Shown here piece after piece: positions 1-8,142 of a DNA stretch of 64,000 nucleotides. The stretch comes from DASSUW01 sp963759375 (GTDB taxonomy: Bacteria; Actinomycetota; Thermoleophilia; Solirubrobacterales; Solirubrobacteraceae), in NCBI GenBank assembly GCA_963759375.1, contig CAVWYY010000006.1:663236-727235 (forward strand). The letters are read 5' to 3'. The translations under genes were made by a program, and so were the position numbers. The number at the start of each line of letters is the position of its first letter. Position 1 is the stretch's first letter. Under the pieces are notes generated by a model. The model did not search any database and was not told where the DNA came from. It was given only the letters and a program-made list of their open reading frames with translations.

Positions 1-435
1 GGCGTCGGCGAGCGCCTGGAGGCGTTCGGCTCCGTGATCGGGCCCGCCAAGACCACCATCAACGGCGGCGAGGCGCAGCCGACGGAGACGAACTGCGACG
101 TGCCGCTCGGCAGGTCGCTCGGGTTCAACGTGGTGACCGACGCGTCGTGCCGGCTCGCTGGGCCGGGAGACCTCGTCGGCCGACCGTCGCTGTTGGGGCC
201 GCTCCGCGGGAACGGCGGCAGCCACGAGACGCAGATGCCGATGAGCCTCAGCCCGGTGTTCAACCGGATCCCGGCCGCTCGCTGCCTGGCCGCGCCGCTA
301 CCCGAAGTTCACGAGGGCGACCAACACATCGCCGCGCAGGTTCCGGATCTTCGAGTCCTGATGCGTATTGATCAACGAGGCGTCACGCGCGCGCAGCACG
401 GAACCTGTGACGCCGGGGCCGTGGAGGTGCCGTGA
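1..435 (+). CDS. C-terminal part of a choice-of-anchor Q domain protein (5' end outside window)
   Basis: The frame is open from the first base of the window, so the N-terminus lies upstream. The visible 144 residues match the end of choice-of-anchor Q domain proteins: a segment reading roughly SLLGPL..NGG..ETQMP, then SPVFNRIPAARC, then DQRGVTRAQHGTCDAGAVE just before the stop. In this family the DQRG...CDIGAxE signature closes a secreted, parallel-beta-helix-like surface protein. It ends in a TGATG overlap with the next gene, so the two are probably co-transcribed. Ligand and anchoring mode are unknown. Family assignment is by motif recognition only. Confidence 0.75.
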   Translation, partial: GVGERLEAFGSVIGPAKTTINGGEAQPTETNCDVPLGRSLGFNVVTDASCRLAGPGDLVGRPSLLGPLRGNGGSHETQMPMSLSPVFNRIPAARCLAAPLPEVHEGDQHIAAQVPDLRVLMRIDQRGVTRAQHGTCDAGAVEVP

Positions 436-1223
436 TGAGAAGCCGCCCACGAGCGCTGGCCATCGCAGCGGCGATGCTGATGGCCGCGTTGCCGGCCGGC
501 GCGTACGCCGACGACGAGGACTCCCCGTGGCCGGACTCCGAGTCCAACCGGGTGCAGCTCAACGCGGTCCGGCACGTCGTGCGCCAGCTCGAGGACAAGG
601 TCGAGCTGATGCAGCTCTCGGTCGCGCGCTACGCGGCCTGGGAAACGTGCATCCGGGGGGTGCCGGTGAGCGAGTACGGGGACCCCGATCGGCAGTTCGG
701 CTACGGGTACGACGAGCGTGACGGCTCGGGCCGCAGCTTCATGCCCGCCCTCGCCGTCGACCGCAAGCGCCGCCGCGGCCGAGAGGACTATCTGTTCCTC
801 GACTTCGCGCGCTCGCGCATGTGCCGGAGCGAGGCGCCGAAGCCGGGCGGGACCGCCGACGCCGCGTCTGCCCGCCGGCGCCTACGCGCCGGGCCGGCCG
901 GCCGGCCGGGACGGTCCTTGCGCGCATTGGAGCGGCGCGCTCGCCGGCTCCGTCGCGAGGCGGGGCGGCTGGAGGCGGCGTCTGAGCGGTTCGATGCCTG
1001 GGAGTCGTGCGTGTCCTGGGTCCCGGTGACCGAGTACGGCGATCCCGACGGCGGTTTCGGATACCTGTTCGGCGCCCGGGGCAGCAGCGTCTTCAGCTTC
1101 CGGCCGGCACTGTCGATCGACCGCAGCGACTGGGACGACCCTGACTACATGTTCCTTGCCTTCGTCGGCGGCGACCGGCCGGGGAAGGTCTGCCAGAACG
1201 AACCGGGTGAGGCCGATGACTGA
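435..1223 (+). CDS. Secreted protein with two copies of a Cys-bounded SEYGDPD module
   Basis: I recognise no described family. The start is ATG at 435, in a TGATG overlap with the upstream stop and behind a GGAGG site near 424; GTG at 432 is an alternative. Residues 1-26 form a Sec signal peptide ending in AYA. Two related modules follow: residues 70-131 and 190-254. Each starts W-E-(T/S)-C, continues V-P-V-(S/T)-E-Y-G-D-P-D-x-x-F-G-Y, then PAL-x-(V/I)-D-R, then D-Y-x-F-L-x-F, and ends with a second Cys (C73/C131, C193/C254), suggesting one disulphide per module. Each is preceded by a charged helix likely to form a coiled coil. The next gene carries a third copy. Role unknown; exported and probably extracytoplasmic. 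Confidence 0.75.
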   Translation: MRSRPRALAIAAAMLMAALPAGAYADDEDSPWPDSESNRVQLNAVRHVVRQLEDKVELMQLSVARYAAWETCIRGVPVSEYGDPDRQFGYGYDERDGSGRSFMPALAVDRKRRRGREDYLFLDFARSRMCRSEAPKPGGTADAASARRRLRAGPAGRPGRSLRALERRARRLRREAGRLEAASERFDAWESCVSWVPVTEYGDPDGGFGYLFGARGSSVFSFRPALSIDRSDWDDPDYMFLAFVGGDRPGKVCQNEPGEADD

Positions 1224-1632
1224 CCCTCGTGACATGCTCCTCGGCGCTGTGTGCGCACTGACGTTGGTCGCAGGCGCCGTGGCGGCGGCACCCGCCCGCG
1301 CGGAGGATCCGCCGTCGAAAGCGGACCGCATCGAGGAGCTGCAACAGGACCTCGACTCGCTCATCGAGGATGTCGAGGACTTGCAGGAGCCGGTCGAGGA
1401 GTTCGACCTTTTCGACGAGTGCTCGTACCTGATCGGCGTGTCCGAGTACGGCACCCCTGACGGAGCGACCGGGTTCGCGTTCGGTCGCGACGGCCTGCGT
1501 CGGCGCCCGGCGCTGGCGCTCAACATCCGGGGGTTCGGCCGGCCCGCATACAGGTTCCTGGCCTTCCCGGCCGAGGAGCCGCCGAGCATCGAATGCAACG
1601 AGGACGCCGGCGCGGAGGACAGCGACGACTGA
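1216..1632 (+). CDS. Secreted protein with a single SEYGDPD module
   Basis: This 138-residue protein starts at ATG 1216, overlapping the end of the previous gene by 8 bp. An ATG 60 bp further upstream is less likely because it would bury the signal peptide, which runs over residues 1-29 and ends in ARAE. Residues 35-63 form an acidic predicted coiled coil. The module spans residues 66-127: F-D-E-C at the start, GVSEYGTPDGATGFAF in the centre, RRPALALNI, then Y-R-F-L-A-F and a closing Cys (C69/C127). It is clearly related to both halves of the upstream protein, so the pair probably arose by tandem duplication and works in the same place. No known function. Confidence 0.72.
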   Translation: MTDPRDMLLGAVCALTLVAGAVAAAPARAEDPPSKADRIEELQQDLDSLIEDVEDLQEPVEEFDLFDECSYLIGVSEYGTPDGATGFAFGRDGLRRRPALALNIRGFGRPAYRFLAFPAEEPPSIECNEDAGAEDSDD

Positions 1633-1729
1633 CCGGGTCGAAGCGTTCGCGGTCGCGGCCGCACAGGCCGTTGCCCGTGAGCACGGCGTAGCGTGCGACG
1701 AGGCAGAGCGGATCGCGGCGGGCAGCAAC

Positions 1730-2488
1730 GTGCTGGTGCATCTCAAGCCCGCACCGGTTGTGGCGCGGGTGATGACCGGGACGGCGGTCCTGCACGATGA
1801 CGTCGAGCAATGGCTGGCGCGGGAGGTCGCCGTCGGTGCCTTCCTGGCCGAGACCGGGTTGATCGTTCCGCCGAGCGACATCCTGCCGCCCGGGCCGCAC
1901 GAGCACGACGGGTTATGGATGACGCTGTGGAAGTTCGTCCCTCACGACAAGCAGGCTCCGCCGCCGCAGCCACGGGAACTCGGTCGTTCGCTGCGGGAAC
2001 TGCATGCGGCGCTCGCCGGGTTCCCGGGCGAGTTGGCCCCGCTGAGCGAGGTGCGGGACTGGCTCGCGCGCCTGCTCGCACAGCTGCGTCCAGCGCCTGC
2101 GATGACCCAGCGCGACATCGACTGGCTCGGGTTCGAACTGGACGCACTGACGCCCGCAGTCTTCGAGAGCTCGCTGCCCACTCAGCCGCTCCATGGCGAC
2201 GTCTCGATGGGGAACCTGCTGCGCACCGGCAGCGGACTGGTCTGGAACGACCTCGAGGACGTCTGCGCCGGCCCCGTCGCCTGGGATCTCGCAGGGCTCG
2301 TCGCGAGCGCGACGGCTCGCGGGCACAGCGCGACGTTCATCCAGGAGCTGCTCGCCGGCTACGGCGAACCGGACGCCGAGCGCTTGGAGCCCTTCCTTGC
2401 GGTGCACGCTCTGTATGACATCGTCTGGCAGGCGTTCGAGGCGGCTCGTGAGAGGCCGATCTGGCCGTCATCGGCCTCCGGCAAATGA
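1730..2488 (+). CDS. Aminoglycoside phosphotransferase (APH)-family protein
   Basis: The C-terminal half carries the kinase-like APH signature: L-H-G-D-V-S-M-G-N-L-L (catalytic Asp and metal-binding Asn) followed by W-N-D-L-E-D, the DFG-equivalent acidic cluster, and AGPVAWDLAGLV. Family members phosphorylate small molecules such as aminoglycosides, homoserine or choline; the substrate cannot be read here. Coding similarity seems to extend upstream to about 1631 (a stretch translating as VEAFAVAAAQAVAREHG, then LVHLKPAPVVARV after the GTG), but no ATG, GTG or TTG is in frame before GTG 1730. The true N-terminus is therefore either non-canonical or lost by a frame break. Confidence 0.72.
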   Translation: MLVHLKPAPVVARVMTGTAVLHDDVEQWLAREVAVGAFLAETGLIVPPSDILPPGPHEHDGLWMTLWKFVPHDKQAPPPQPRELGRSLRELHAALAGFPGELAPLSEVRDWLARLLAQLRPAPAMTQRDIDWLGFELDALTPAVFESSLPTQPLHGDVSMGNLLRTGSGLVWNDLEDVCAGPVAWDLAGLVASATARGHSATFIQELLAGYGEPDAERLEPFLAVHALYDIVWQAFEAARERPIWPSSASGK

Positions 2489-2573
2489 AGCGTCGTCGAG
2501 GATCGGCGATGACGGTCGTCGTCGCCGCGCGGACGGTCGGCGGCGACGACGATCAAACGCTTGCAGCCTGGAA

Positions 2574-2951
2574 CTAGAGGCCCTGTCGTACCTGGAGCCG
2601 GTTGCCGTCGGGGTCCTGGAACTGCGCGACGTAGCCCCACGGGAACTCGAGCACGTCTGACAGGAACTCGACCCCGCGCGACTTCAGCTCGTCGACCGTC
2701 TTCCGGCAATCGTCGGTCTCGATCGTGATCGACGCCGGGGGGCGTCCCATCGCCGGCTCGGCCTGCCCCGGTGTCCCGGGCCAGAGCACCAGCTGGAAGT
2801 CGTCCCCCTTGACGCCGACGGTCAGAAACCGCGGCCCGTCGGGCGTCAAGTTCTCAACACGCTTCTCGAGGCCGAGGACGTTCGTGTAGAAGTCGAGCGC
2901 GTTGTCCTGGTCGCTGACGAGCACGCTCGTGTAGAAGACCTTTTCGAGCAC
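2574..2951 (-). CDS. VOC-family (glyoxalase/bleomycin resistance-like) protein
   Basis: This 125-residue protein is one complete vicinal-oxygen-chelate unit: a first beta-alpha-beta-beta-beta module with VLVSDQDNALDFYTNVLG and a second with SITIETDDCRKTVDELKSRGV ending in FQDPDGNRLQV. The family binds metal and a small molecule as a dimer. Members range from lyases and dioxygenases to antibiotic-binding proteins, so the reaction is not predictable. GTG start, with GGAGG eight bases upstream. It is convergent with the phosphotransferase gene and stands alone. Confidence 0.85.
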   Translation of the reverse strand: MLEKVFYTSVLVSDQDNALDFYTNVLGLEKRVENLTPDGPRFLTVGVKGDDFQLVLWPGTPGQAEPAMGRPPASITIETDDCRKTVDELKSRGVEFLSDVLEFPWGYVAQFQDPDGNRLQVRQGL

Positions 2952-3026
2952 TGTTCTGCCTCCGTGGTCGTGGTCACTACTCCCATGACACGGTGCGAGC
3001 AGGAAACGTGACAGTCGGGCGCCGGT

Positions 3027-4091
3027 CTACCGACGGGTGAGCCTGCGCACGTCGACGCGGCCGACGAGCAGCGGGCGGGAGACGAGTCCCTGGTCGGTGA
3101 CGACGAGGCCCCGGCCGTCACGTCCCAGGCCGACCGACATCGTCGACGGGATGCCGGCACTGCGGCCAAGGGTGCGCGCGCGCGACCAGCGGCGCCCGTT
3201 CCGCGATGCGGCGACGCGGATGCGCTCGCTGCGACTGTCGTACCACGCGACGGCGAGCCGACCCTTCGCGTCCTGGGCGATCGCCGTGCCGATCACGTTG
3301 CCGGCAGAGCGCGGGATTGCGCGCGCACGTCCGAAGCGGCCGCGGTGCCAGCGGCGCACCACCACGTCGTCGTCGAGGCCGCGGCGCCGCTCGTGGACCA
3401 GCCACAGGCCGCGAGGGCCGCGGGCGAGGTCGTAGTAGACCATCGCGGGTCCGCGCCGGTGCGTCCAGGTCGAGCGGTCGAAGATGTTGCCGCTTCCCTT
3501 CCAGTAGCTCACCGCCGTCCTCGGGGCGCGCCCGCCGGACACGTAGACCGGGCGCCGGCCGGCGAAACCGACCGACTGGAACGACCCGAAGCCGGGATTG
3601 AGGTCGACGGTGCGCGTCTCGAGCGGCCCGCCGACCCGCGACGCCGTGAACCTCGGGCCGAACCCGAGCGCGACGGCGCCGTTCGGCCCGATCGCGCCGG
3701 TGAAGTACGTGCCCGAGCTGATCGGCACCATCGGCCCGAACGTCCTCCCGCCGTCGGCCGACTGCATCGACACGACGTATTGGCGCGCGGCCACCAGCGA
3801 CACGTTCGGGCCGTTGATCCTCAGCACCGGCGGCTGCACGCCGGACGTGGCGCCCTGCGTGGCGTCGAGGATCTGCGGCGCCGCGCACCTGCGCGTGCCG
3901 CGCGGGATCCGGCACAGCGCGATCGCCTCGCCGCTGGGCTGCTGCAGGTACCACGCGACGAGCGCGGTACCGGCGGCATCGACCTCCACCGTGGGGGTCT
4001 CGCCGGTGCCGGGCAGGCGGGTGAGCTTCGCCGAAGCGGTGGCTGGCAGAATCAGGAGGGCAGCAAGGAGGATCAGCAGAGAACGGCGCAT
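3027..4091 (-). CDS. Secreted sialidase-like beta-propeller protein
   Basis: A Sec signal peptide (residues 1-21, LLILLAALLILPATASA) is followed by about 330 residues of repeated beta-blades. BNR/Asp-box-like elements are visible, for example SADGGRTFGP and SRNGRRWSRA, together with blade motifs such as AWYDSRSERIRVAA. The layout fits exo-alpha-sialidase-like or generic BNR propellers, which bind or cut glycans outside the cell. I see no clear catalytic Arg triad or Tyr/Glu pair, so a non-enzymatic binding role is equally possible. It is transcribed alone, divergent from the NTF2-like gene at 4141. Confidence 0.65.
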   Translation of the reverse strand: MRRSLLILLAALLILPATASAKLTRLPGTGETPTVEVDAAGTALVAWYLQQPSGEAIALCRIPRGTRRCAAPQILDATQGATSGVQPPVLRINGPNVSLVAARQYVVSMQSADGGRTFGPMVPISSGTYFTGAIGPNGAVALGFGPRFTASRVGGPLETRTVDLNPGFGSFQSVGFAGRRPVYVSGGRAPRTAVSYWKGSGNIFDRSTWTHRRGPAMVYYDLARGPRGLWLVHERRRGLDDDVVVRRWHRGRFGRARAIPRSAGNVIGTAIAQDAKGRLAVAWYDSRSERIRVAASRNGRRWSRARTLGRSAGIPSTMSVGLGRDGRGLVVTDQGLVSRPLLVGRVDVRRLTRR

Positions 4092-4140
4092 CGGCGCATG
4101 GTCGCAGCCTCGAGACCACGGGTAACGTGAGGAGTCACGG

Positions 4141-4548
4141 GTGAACAGCGCAATTGATCGCGACGCCGATATCCGGGCTCGGCTCCAGGAGCACTGGGAG
4201 GCCTCCGAACGCGGGGACGTCGACGCTGAGCACGCGATCTACGCCGCGGACGCGATCCTGGACTACCCGCAGTCCGGCGAGCGCTTCAGAGGCCGGTCAA
4301 GGATCCAAGCGCAACGCGGCGGGCACCCGGCCGAGCGCCACTTCACCATCCGCCGGATCCTGGGTGGCGGCGACCTCTGGGTGAGCGAATGCGTGATCAC
4401 GTATGACGGCGTGCCCACCTACTCACTCAGCGTCATGGAGATCACCGACGGCCTCGTGACCCACGAGACCCAGTACTTCGCCGACCCCTTCGAAGCGCCG
4501 CCCGGGCGCGCTGCGCTCGCCGAGCCGATCCCGGCCCGCGACCGATAG
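4141..4548 (+). CDS. NTF2-like / SnoaL-like small protein
   Basis: This 135-residue protein has the cone-shaped alpha+beta pattern of nuclear-transport-factor-2-like proteins: an N-terminal helix (LQEHWEASERGDVDAEHAIYAADAILDYPQSGERFRGR), then strands ending in LVTHETQYFADPFEAPPGR. In this superfamily the Y-F-A-D-P-F-E-A-P ending is typical of SnoaL-like proteins of unknown substrate. GTG start behind GAGGAG. Candidate roles are small-molecule isomerase, hydrolase or binding protein. Confidence 0.75.
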   Translation: MNSAIDRDADIRARLQEHWEASERGDVDAEHAIYAADAILDYPQSGERFRGRSRIQAQRGGHPAERHFTIRRILGGGDLWVSECVITYDGVPTYSLSVMEITDGLVTHETQYFADPFEAPPGRAALAEPIPARDR

Positions 4549-4614
4549 CCGATGGTCGTGTGCTCGTCGGCGCTCCTCGTGCCTCAAGGCGACAGCGCCG
4601 GTGCCGTCGGACCG

Positions 4615-5028
4615 TCAGGCACGCACGCCGATGCGCCCCACCGCGCCGGTCAGCCCAACGCACCCGATGCACCCGACGCAACCCCTGCAGTTCACGCATC
4701 CGACGCACCCGACGCAGCCTGCGCAGCCGACGTTGGCAAGCCCGGCGACTATGCCGGCCGAGCCGACGACACCGATGCTCAGCGCGACGGCCGCGCTGCC
4801 GACGACCGCAGACGAGCCGCCGACGCCGACGCTGCCGAGCACGCCCGACGCGCCGACGACGCCCGCGGAGCCAATCACACCGGCCGCGCCGACCACTCCG
4901 GCCGAGCCGACGACCCCCGCGGCGCTCGTCACGCCGGCTGAGCCGACAACCCCTGAGGAGTCGGCTACCGACGAGCTCCGGACGTGCGACTCATTGGCCG
5001 CGTCCGCGTGAGCACCACCGCTGATCAT
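4615..5028 (-). CDS. Hexapeptide-repeat Gly/Val/Cys protein (candidate)
   Basis: The start chosen is ATG at 5028 within a much longer open frame. After about 25 polar residues the protein falls into some 18 consecutive six-residue units of the form (G/A)-V-x-G-(S/A)-(A/x), such as GVVGSA, GVIGSA and GVLGSV. Five of the last seven hexads carry cysteines (GCVGCV, GCVNCR, GCVGCI, GCVGLT), eight Cys in all, at hexad positions 2 and 5. A six-residue period with small residues and a beta-branched residue is what left-handed beta-helices or glycine-zipper structures use. The opposite strand is also open across 4601-5011 with a TPAEPTTP repeat, so the coding strand is not proven, and I see no strong ribosome-binding site. 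Function unknown. Confidence 0.5.
   Translation of the reverse strand: MISGGAHADAANESHVRSSSVADSSGVVGSAGVTSAAGVVGSAGVVGAAGVIGSAGVVGASGVLGSVGVGGSSAVVGSAAVALSIGVVGSAGIVAGLANVGCAGCVGCVGCVNCRGCVGCIGCVGLTGAVGRIGVRA
4618..4953. repeat. 18-bp-period coding repeat array (about 18 units)
   Basis: The DNA underlying the hexapeptide repeats has an 18-bp period. It is translatable on both strands, as GVVGSA-like hexads on the minus strand and as Pro/Thr-rich repeats on the plus strand. Units are diverged rather than identical, which argues for an old expansion kept by selection on protein sequence rather than recent slippage. Confidence 0.65.
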
Positions 5029-5160
5029 CGCGACACCGTACTGGCACGAGTTCGCTCCCGTCGAACCCGGCTGAGTCGACCGCGTCTCAAGCGGCGATGA
5101 GTTTCGCCGTGGTCCCGAGTCTGTACCCACACTGACCAAGCGCGCTTGAGGAGAGCATCC

Positions 5161-5739
5161 ATGACCGCTACCTACACCTTCGACGTCTTCTCCAGCCTCG
5201 ACGGCTACGGCGCCGCCGGCGGCGACTGGACCGGCTACTGGGGTAAGCAAGGCCCCGAGTTGCTCGACCACCGCCTCGCCTTGTACGACGCGGAGCAGCG
5301 GATGGTCTTCGGGGCCAACACGTATCGGGCATTCGCGCGGATGCTGGCCTCGAGCACCGAGGAGTCCGAAGTGCGTGACCCGTGGGTCACGCGGATGACG
5401 AGCCTGCCGGCACTGGTGGTGTCCACGACGCTGGAAGGCCCCCTCGACTGGCAGGACGGGACCATCGTGAGCGGTGACGCCGTCGACGTCGTCGCCCGGC
5501 TCAAGGAGGAGTCCGAGGTGCCGTTGCGCTCGCACGGCAGCCTGTCGATGAACCGAGCGCTGATGGCCGCCGGCCTGGTCGACCGCGTCCAGGTGACGCT
5601 CTTCCCGGTGATCACCGGTCAGACCGGACTGGAACCGATCTTCCAGGGTGCGGCCGACTTCGACCTCGAGCTGATCGAGAGCCGGACGCTCGACGGCGAC
5701 ATCCAAGAGCTCGTCTACCGGCCCACTCTGCATGTCTGA
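5161..5739 (+). CDS. Dihydrofolate reductase-fold (RibD C-terminal-like) protein
   Basis: This 192-residue protein has the RibD C-terminal/DHFR fold seen in YwjB/YyaP-like proteins: FDVFSSLDGYGAAGGDWTGYWG at the N-terminus (xxSLDG signature), RMVFGANTYRAF, HGSLSMNRALMAAGLVDRVQVTLFPVITG and a Gly-rich NADPH-binding end. The start is ATG 5161, preceded by GAGGAGAG at 5148-5155; the upstream in-frame start at 5146 lies before that site. Family members are probable NADPH-dependent reductases of unknown substrate. An unrelated, badly damaged member of the same fold lies at 21730-22044. Confidence 0.82.
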   Translation: MTATYTFDVFSSLDGYGAAGGDWTGYWGKQGPELLDHRLALYDAEQRMVFGANTYRAFARMLASSTEESEVRDPWVTRMTSLPALVVSTTLEGPLDWQDGTIVSGDAVDVVARLKEESEVPLRSHGSLSMNRALMAAGLVDRVQVTLFPVITGQTGLEPIFQGAADFDLELIESRTLDGDIQELVYRPTLHV

Positions 5740-5883
5740 GTGGCATAACATCCACACGTTCTGATCGTTGCCAGCGACCACTACGTGTCGTAGGCGGTCG
5801 CGCTTTACAAGCGGGTCACACGGCCCGGCGCTGGGTCGTCGACCCTGGCCCCGTCTCGCACGTCGATCGCAAGGAGCGTGCTC

Positions 5884-7293
5884 GTGAGCATCACCGACTC
5901 CGACTCAATAGACGGCCTGTCCCGCCGTGGGCTGCTGACTCGTTCGGCCGCCGGCCTCGGGATCGCGCTGACCGGCAGTGTCAGCGGACTGTTCGGCACG
6001 GCCGCCTCGCCGGCGGTCGCGCATCACCGCAGACGGAAGATCGGGTACGGCCCGCTCATCGACGACCCCAACGGGCTGCTCTCCCTTCCGGAGGGCTTCG
6101 AGTACAAGATCGTCGCCCAGTCTGGCGTGACGAAGCTCGAGTCGGGTGAGCCGACGCCGTCGGACCCCGACGGCACCGCCGCCTTCGTACGCCGCGGCGG
6201 CAACGGCAGCGTGCTGGTCAACAACCACGAGATCAGCGGCACCGAGCCGTACCCGGTACCGCAAGTCACGGGCTACGTGTACGACGCGAGCGCGCACGGC
6301 GGCACCACGACCATCGAGGTCGACCGCCACGGCAACCGCATCCGCGAGTACGTCAGCCTTGCCGGCACGAGCACGAACTGCGCGGGCGGTCGCACGCCAT
6401 GGAACACCTGGCTGACGTGCGAGGAGACCGAGGCGATCCTGGGCAAGCGGCACGGCTACGTGTTCGAGGTCGACCCCTACGATCAGCGCGCCAACTGCGA
6501 TCCCAAGCCGATCAAGGCGCTGGGGCGGTACGCGCACGAGGCCTGCGTGGTCGATCCGCATGAGGGGCGCATCTACCTCACCGAGGACGCCGGGACCCCG
6601 AACGGCCTGCTCTATCGCTGGACCCCGCCGCGCAAGGCGCTGCCGCTACGGGACGGCACCCTGCGCAGGCTCGCCGACGACGCCGGGCGGCTCGAGGCGA
6701 TGACCGCCTACAACCGCAAGGGCGAGCACGTGCCGGACCTCTCGCCGGCGAGCAAGCCGGGCACGACGTACCGCGTCAGGTGGGTCGACGTCCCGGACCG
6801 CGACGCCACCAGCCTGTCGATCCGCAAGCAGTTCAGCAACGACCAGATCACCCGCAGCCGCAAGTTCGAGGGCATGTGGTGGGGCGACGGCGGCGCGTAC
6901 TTCGTGTGCTCGTTCGCGCGCACGGCGGACGGCAGCGCCGCCCAGCACGACGGCCAGATCTGGTTCCTCGACCCGCGCGACGACACGATCGAGCTCAAGC
7001 TGCACTTCGCCTACACGCCCGACGACCAGGACAACGACCCCGACGGCCCCGACAACATCACGGTCTCGGCCTACGGCGGCGTGATCATCGCCGAGGACGG
7101 CGACGGCGTGAACCATCTCGTCGGCTCCACCGACCACGGCGACGCCTTCTTCTTCGCCCGCAACGACGACCCCCAGAACTCCGAGTTCGCCGGCCCGACG
7201 TTCTCGCACGACCGCAAGATCCTGTTCGCCAACGTGCAGGTGCCCGGCTACGTGTACGCGATCACCGGCCCATTCAAGAAACAGCACCGCTGA
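5884..7293 (+). CDS. PhoX-family (DUF839) TAT-exported phosphatase-like protein
   Basis: The start is GTG 5884, seven bases after AAGGAG (5871-5876); GTG 5878 is too close to that site. The N-terminus carries a twin-arginine signal, S-R-R-G-L-L, followed by a hydrophobic stretch and an AVA cleavage region. The remainder matches the PhoX/DUF839 beta-propeller: LPEGFEYKIVAQSG, FVRRGGNGSVLVNNHE, NTWLTCEET, YAHEACVVDPHEGRIYLTEDA, FEGMWWGDGGAYFVCSFA and VPGYVYAITGPF at the end. True PhoX enzymes are calcium/iron alkaline phosphatases. This protein belongs to the short family branch, so phosphatase activity is inferred. It is monocistronic. Confidence 0.85.
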   Translation: MSITDSDSIDGLSRRGLLTRSAAGLGIALTGSVSGLFGTAASPAVAHHRRRKIGYGPLIDDPNGLLSLPEGFEYKIVAQSGVTKLESGEPTPSDPDGTAAFVRRGGNGSVLVNNHEISGTEPYPVPQVTGYVYDASAHGGTTTIEVDRHGNRIREYVSLAGTSTNCAGGRTPWNTWLTCEETEAILGKRHGYVFEVDPYDQRANCDPKPIKALGRYAHEACVVDPHEGRIYLTEDAGTPNGLLYRWTPPRKALPLRDGTLRRLADDAGRLEAMTAYNRKGEHVPDLSPASKPGTTYRVRWVDVPDRDATSLSIRKQFSNDQITRSRKFEGMWWGDGGAYFVCSFARTADGSAAQHDGQIWFLDPRDDTIELKLHFAYTPDDQDNDPDGPDNITVSAYGGVIIAEDGDGVNHLVGSTDHGDAFFFARNDDPQNSEFAGPTFSHDRKILFANVQVPGYVYAITGPFKKQHR

Positions 7294-7340
7294 CAGAGCA
7301 TCGGAATTGGGCTACGGCGCGCGCTGCTCGCCTCAGTCGC

Positions 7341-8093
7341 TCAGGTGCGCCCCCGGCCGATCAGCTCGTTCGCGACGCGCTGGACGGTGCTGCTCGGGAT
7401 GGCGAAGCCGATGCCCGGTGCCTGCGCGCCGCCGAACTCCGGATCCAGGCCGGCGAGGGTGGGGATTCCGATGACGCGGCCTGACAAGTCGACAAGCGCC
7501 CCGCCTGAGTTGCCGGGGTTGATCTCCGCGCTCGTCTGGATGGCCTGGGACAGGGTGACGCCGTTGCCTTCAGCGACACTGCGGCTGACGGAGGACACGA
7601 TGCCCTGGGTGACGCTCGACCGGAGCCCCAGCGGATTGCCGATCGCGAACGAGATGTCGCCTGCGCGCACCTTTGACGAGTCGCCGAAGCTCGCAGGGTC
7701 AGGCGTGGCGCCGGTGATGTGGATGACGGCAAGGTCGTTGCCCTGGTCGGCGCCGACCAGCTTGGCGGCGTGTCGGTCGCCGTTCGCCAGCGTGACGACG
7801 AAGCCCTTCGCGCCGCTGGTGACGTGCGCGTTGGTGACGACGTTCCCGTCGCCGTCGTAGACGATCCCCGACCCCAGTCCCTGCGCGGTCTGGATCTGCA
7901 CGACCGTCGGCGACACCCGAGCGATGACGTCGGTGAACTGCGTCTGGATGGCCGCCACCGATCCGGACTCCTGGGCGACGGCGGCCGGCGGCGCCTCCGC
8001 TCCTCCACATCCGGCGACGAGGGCGGCGGTCGTCGCGACCACCGCAATTGCAGCGCCGGCGCGGAGCGGGCGACGAGTGGTGGTCTCTGGCAT
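7341..8093 (-). CDS. Lipoprotein trypsin-like serine protease (HtrA/S1C type, no PDZ)
   Basis: The chosen start (ATG at 8093) gives a lipoprotein signal with lipobox L-V-A-G-C. The protease domain shows the S1C triad: His in V-T-N-A-H-V, Asp in G-N-D-L-A-V-I and Ser in P-G-N-S-G-G-A-L. The protein stops about 12 residues after GIGFAIPSSTVQRVANELI, so the PDZ domain usual in DegP/HtrA is absent; a second HtrA-like protease at 28159 retains one. Likely an envelope-anchored protease. It lies downstream of the kinase gene at 8179-9633 on the same strand with an 85-bp gap holding a repeated motif. Confidence 0.87.
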   Translation of the reverse strand: MPETTTRRPLRAGAAIAVVATTAALVAGCGGAEAPPAAVAQESGSVAAIQTQFTDVIARVSPTVVQIQTAQGLGSGIVYDGDGNVVTNAHVTSGAKGFVVTLANGDRHAAKLVGADQGNDLAVIHITGATPDPASFGDSSKVRAGDISFAIGNPLGLRSSVTQGIVSSVSRSVAEGNGVTLSQAIQTSAEINPGNSGGALVDLSGRVIGIPTLAGLDPEFGGAQAPGIGFAIPSSTVQRVANELIGRGRT

Positions 8094-8142
8094 GGTGGGA
8101 TGCTGACGCGGCAGGCCCCGCCCGGCATCGGCAGCGGGACGG

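Noticed and set aside
4601..5011. Plus-strand frame rich in TPAEPTTP repeats
   Set aside because: It mirrors the minus-strand hexapeptide protein over the same DNA, starts at a GTG with no ribosome-binding site, and has no other domain. Kept only as an alternative reading.
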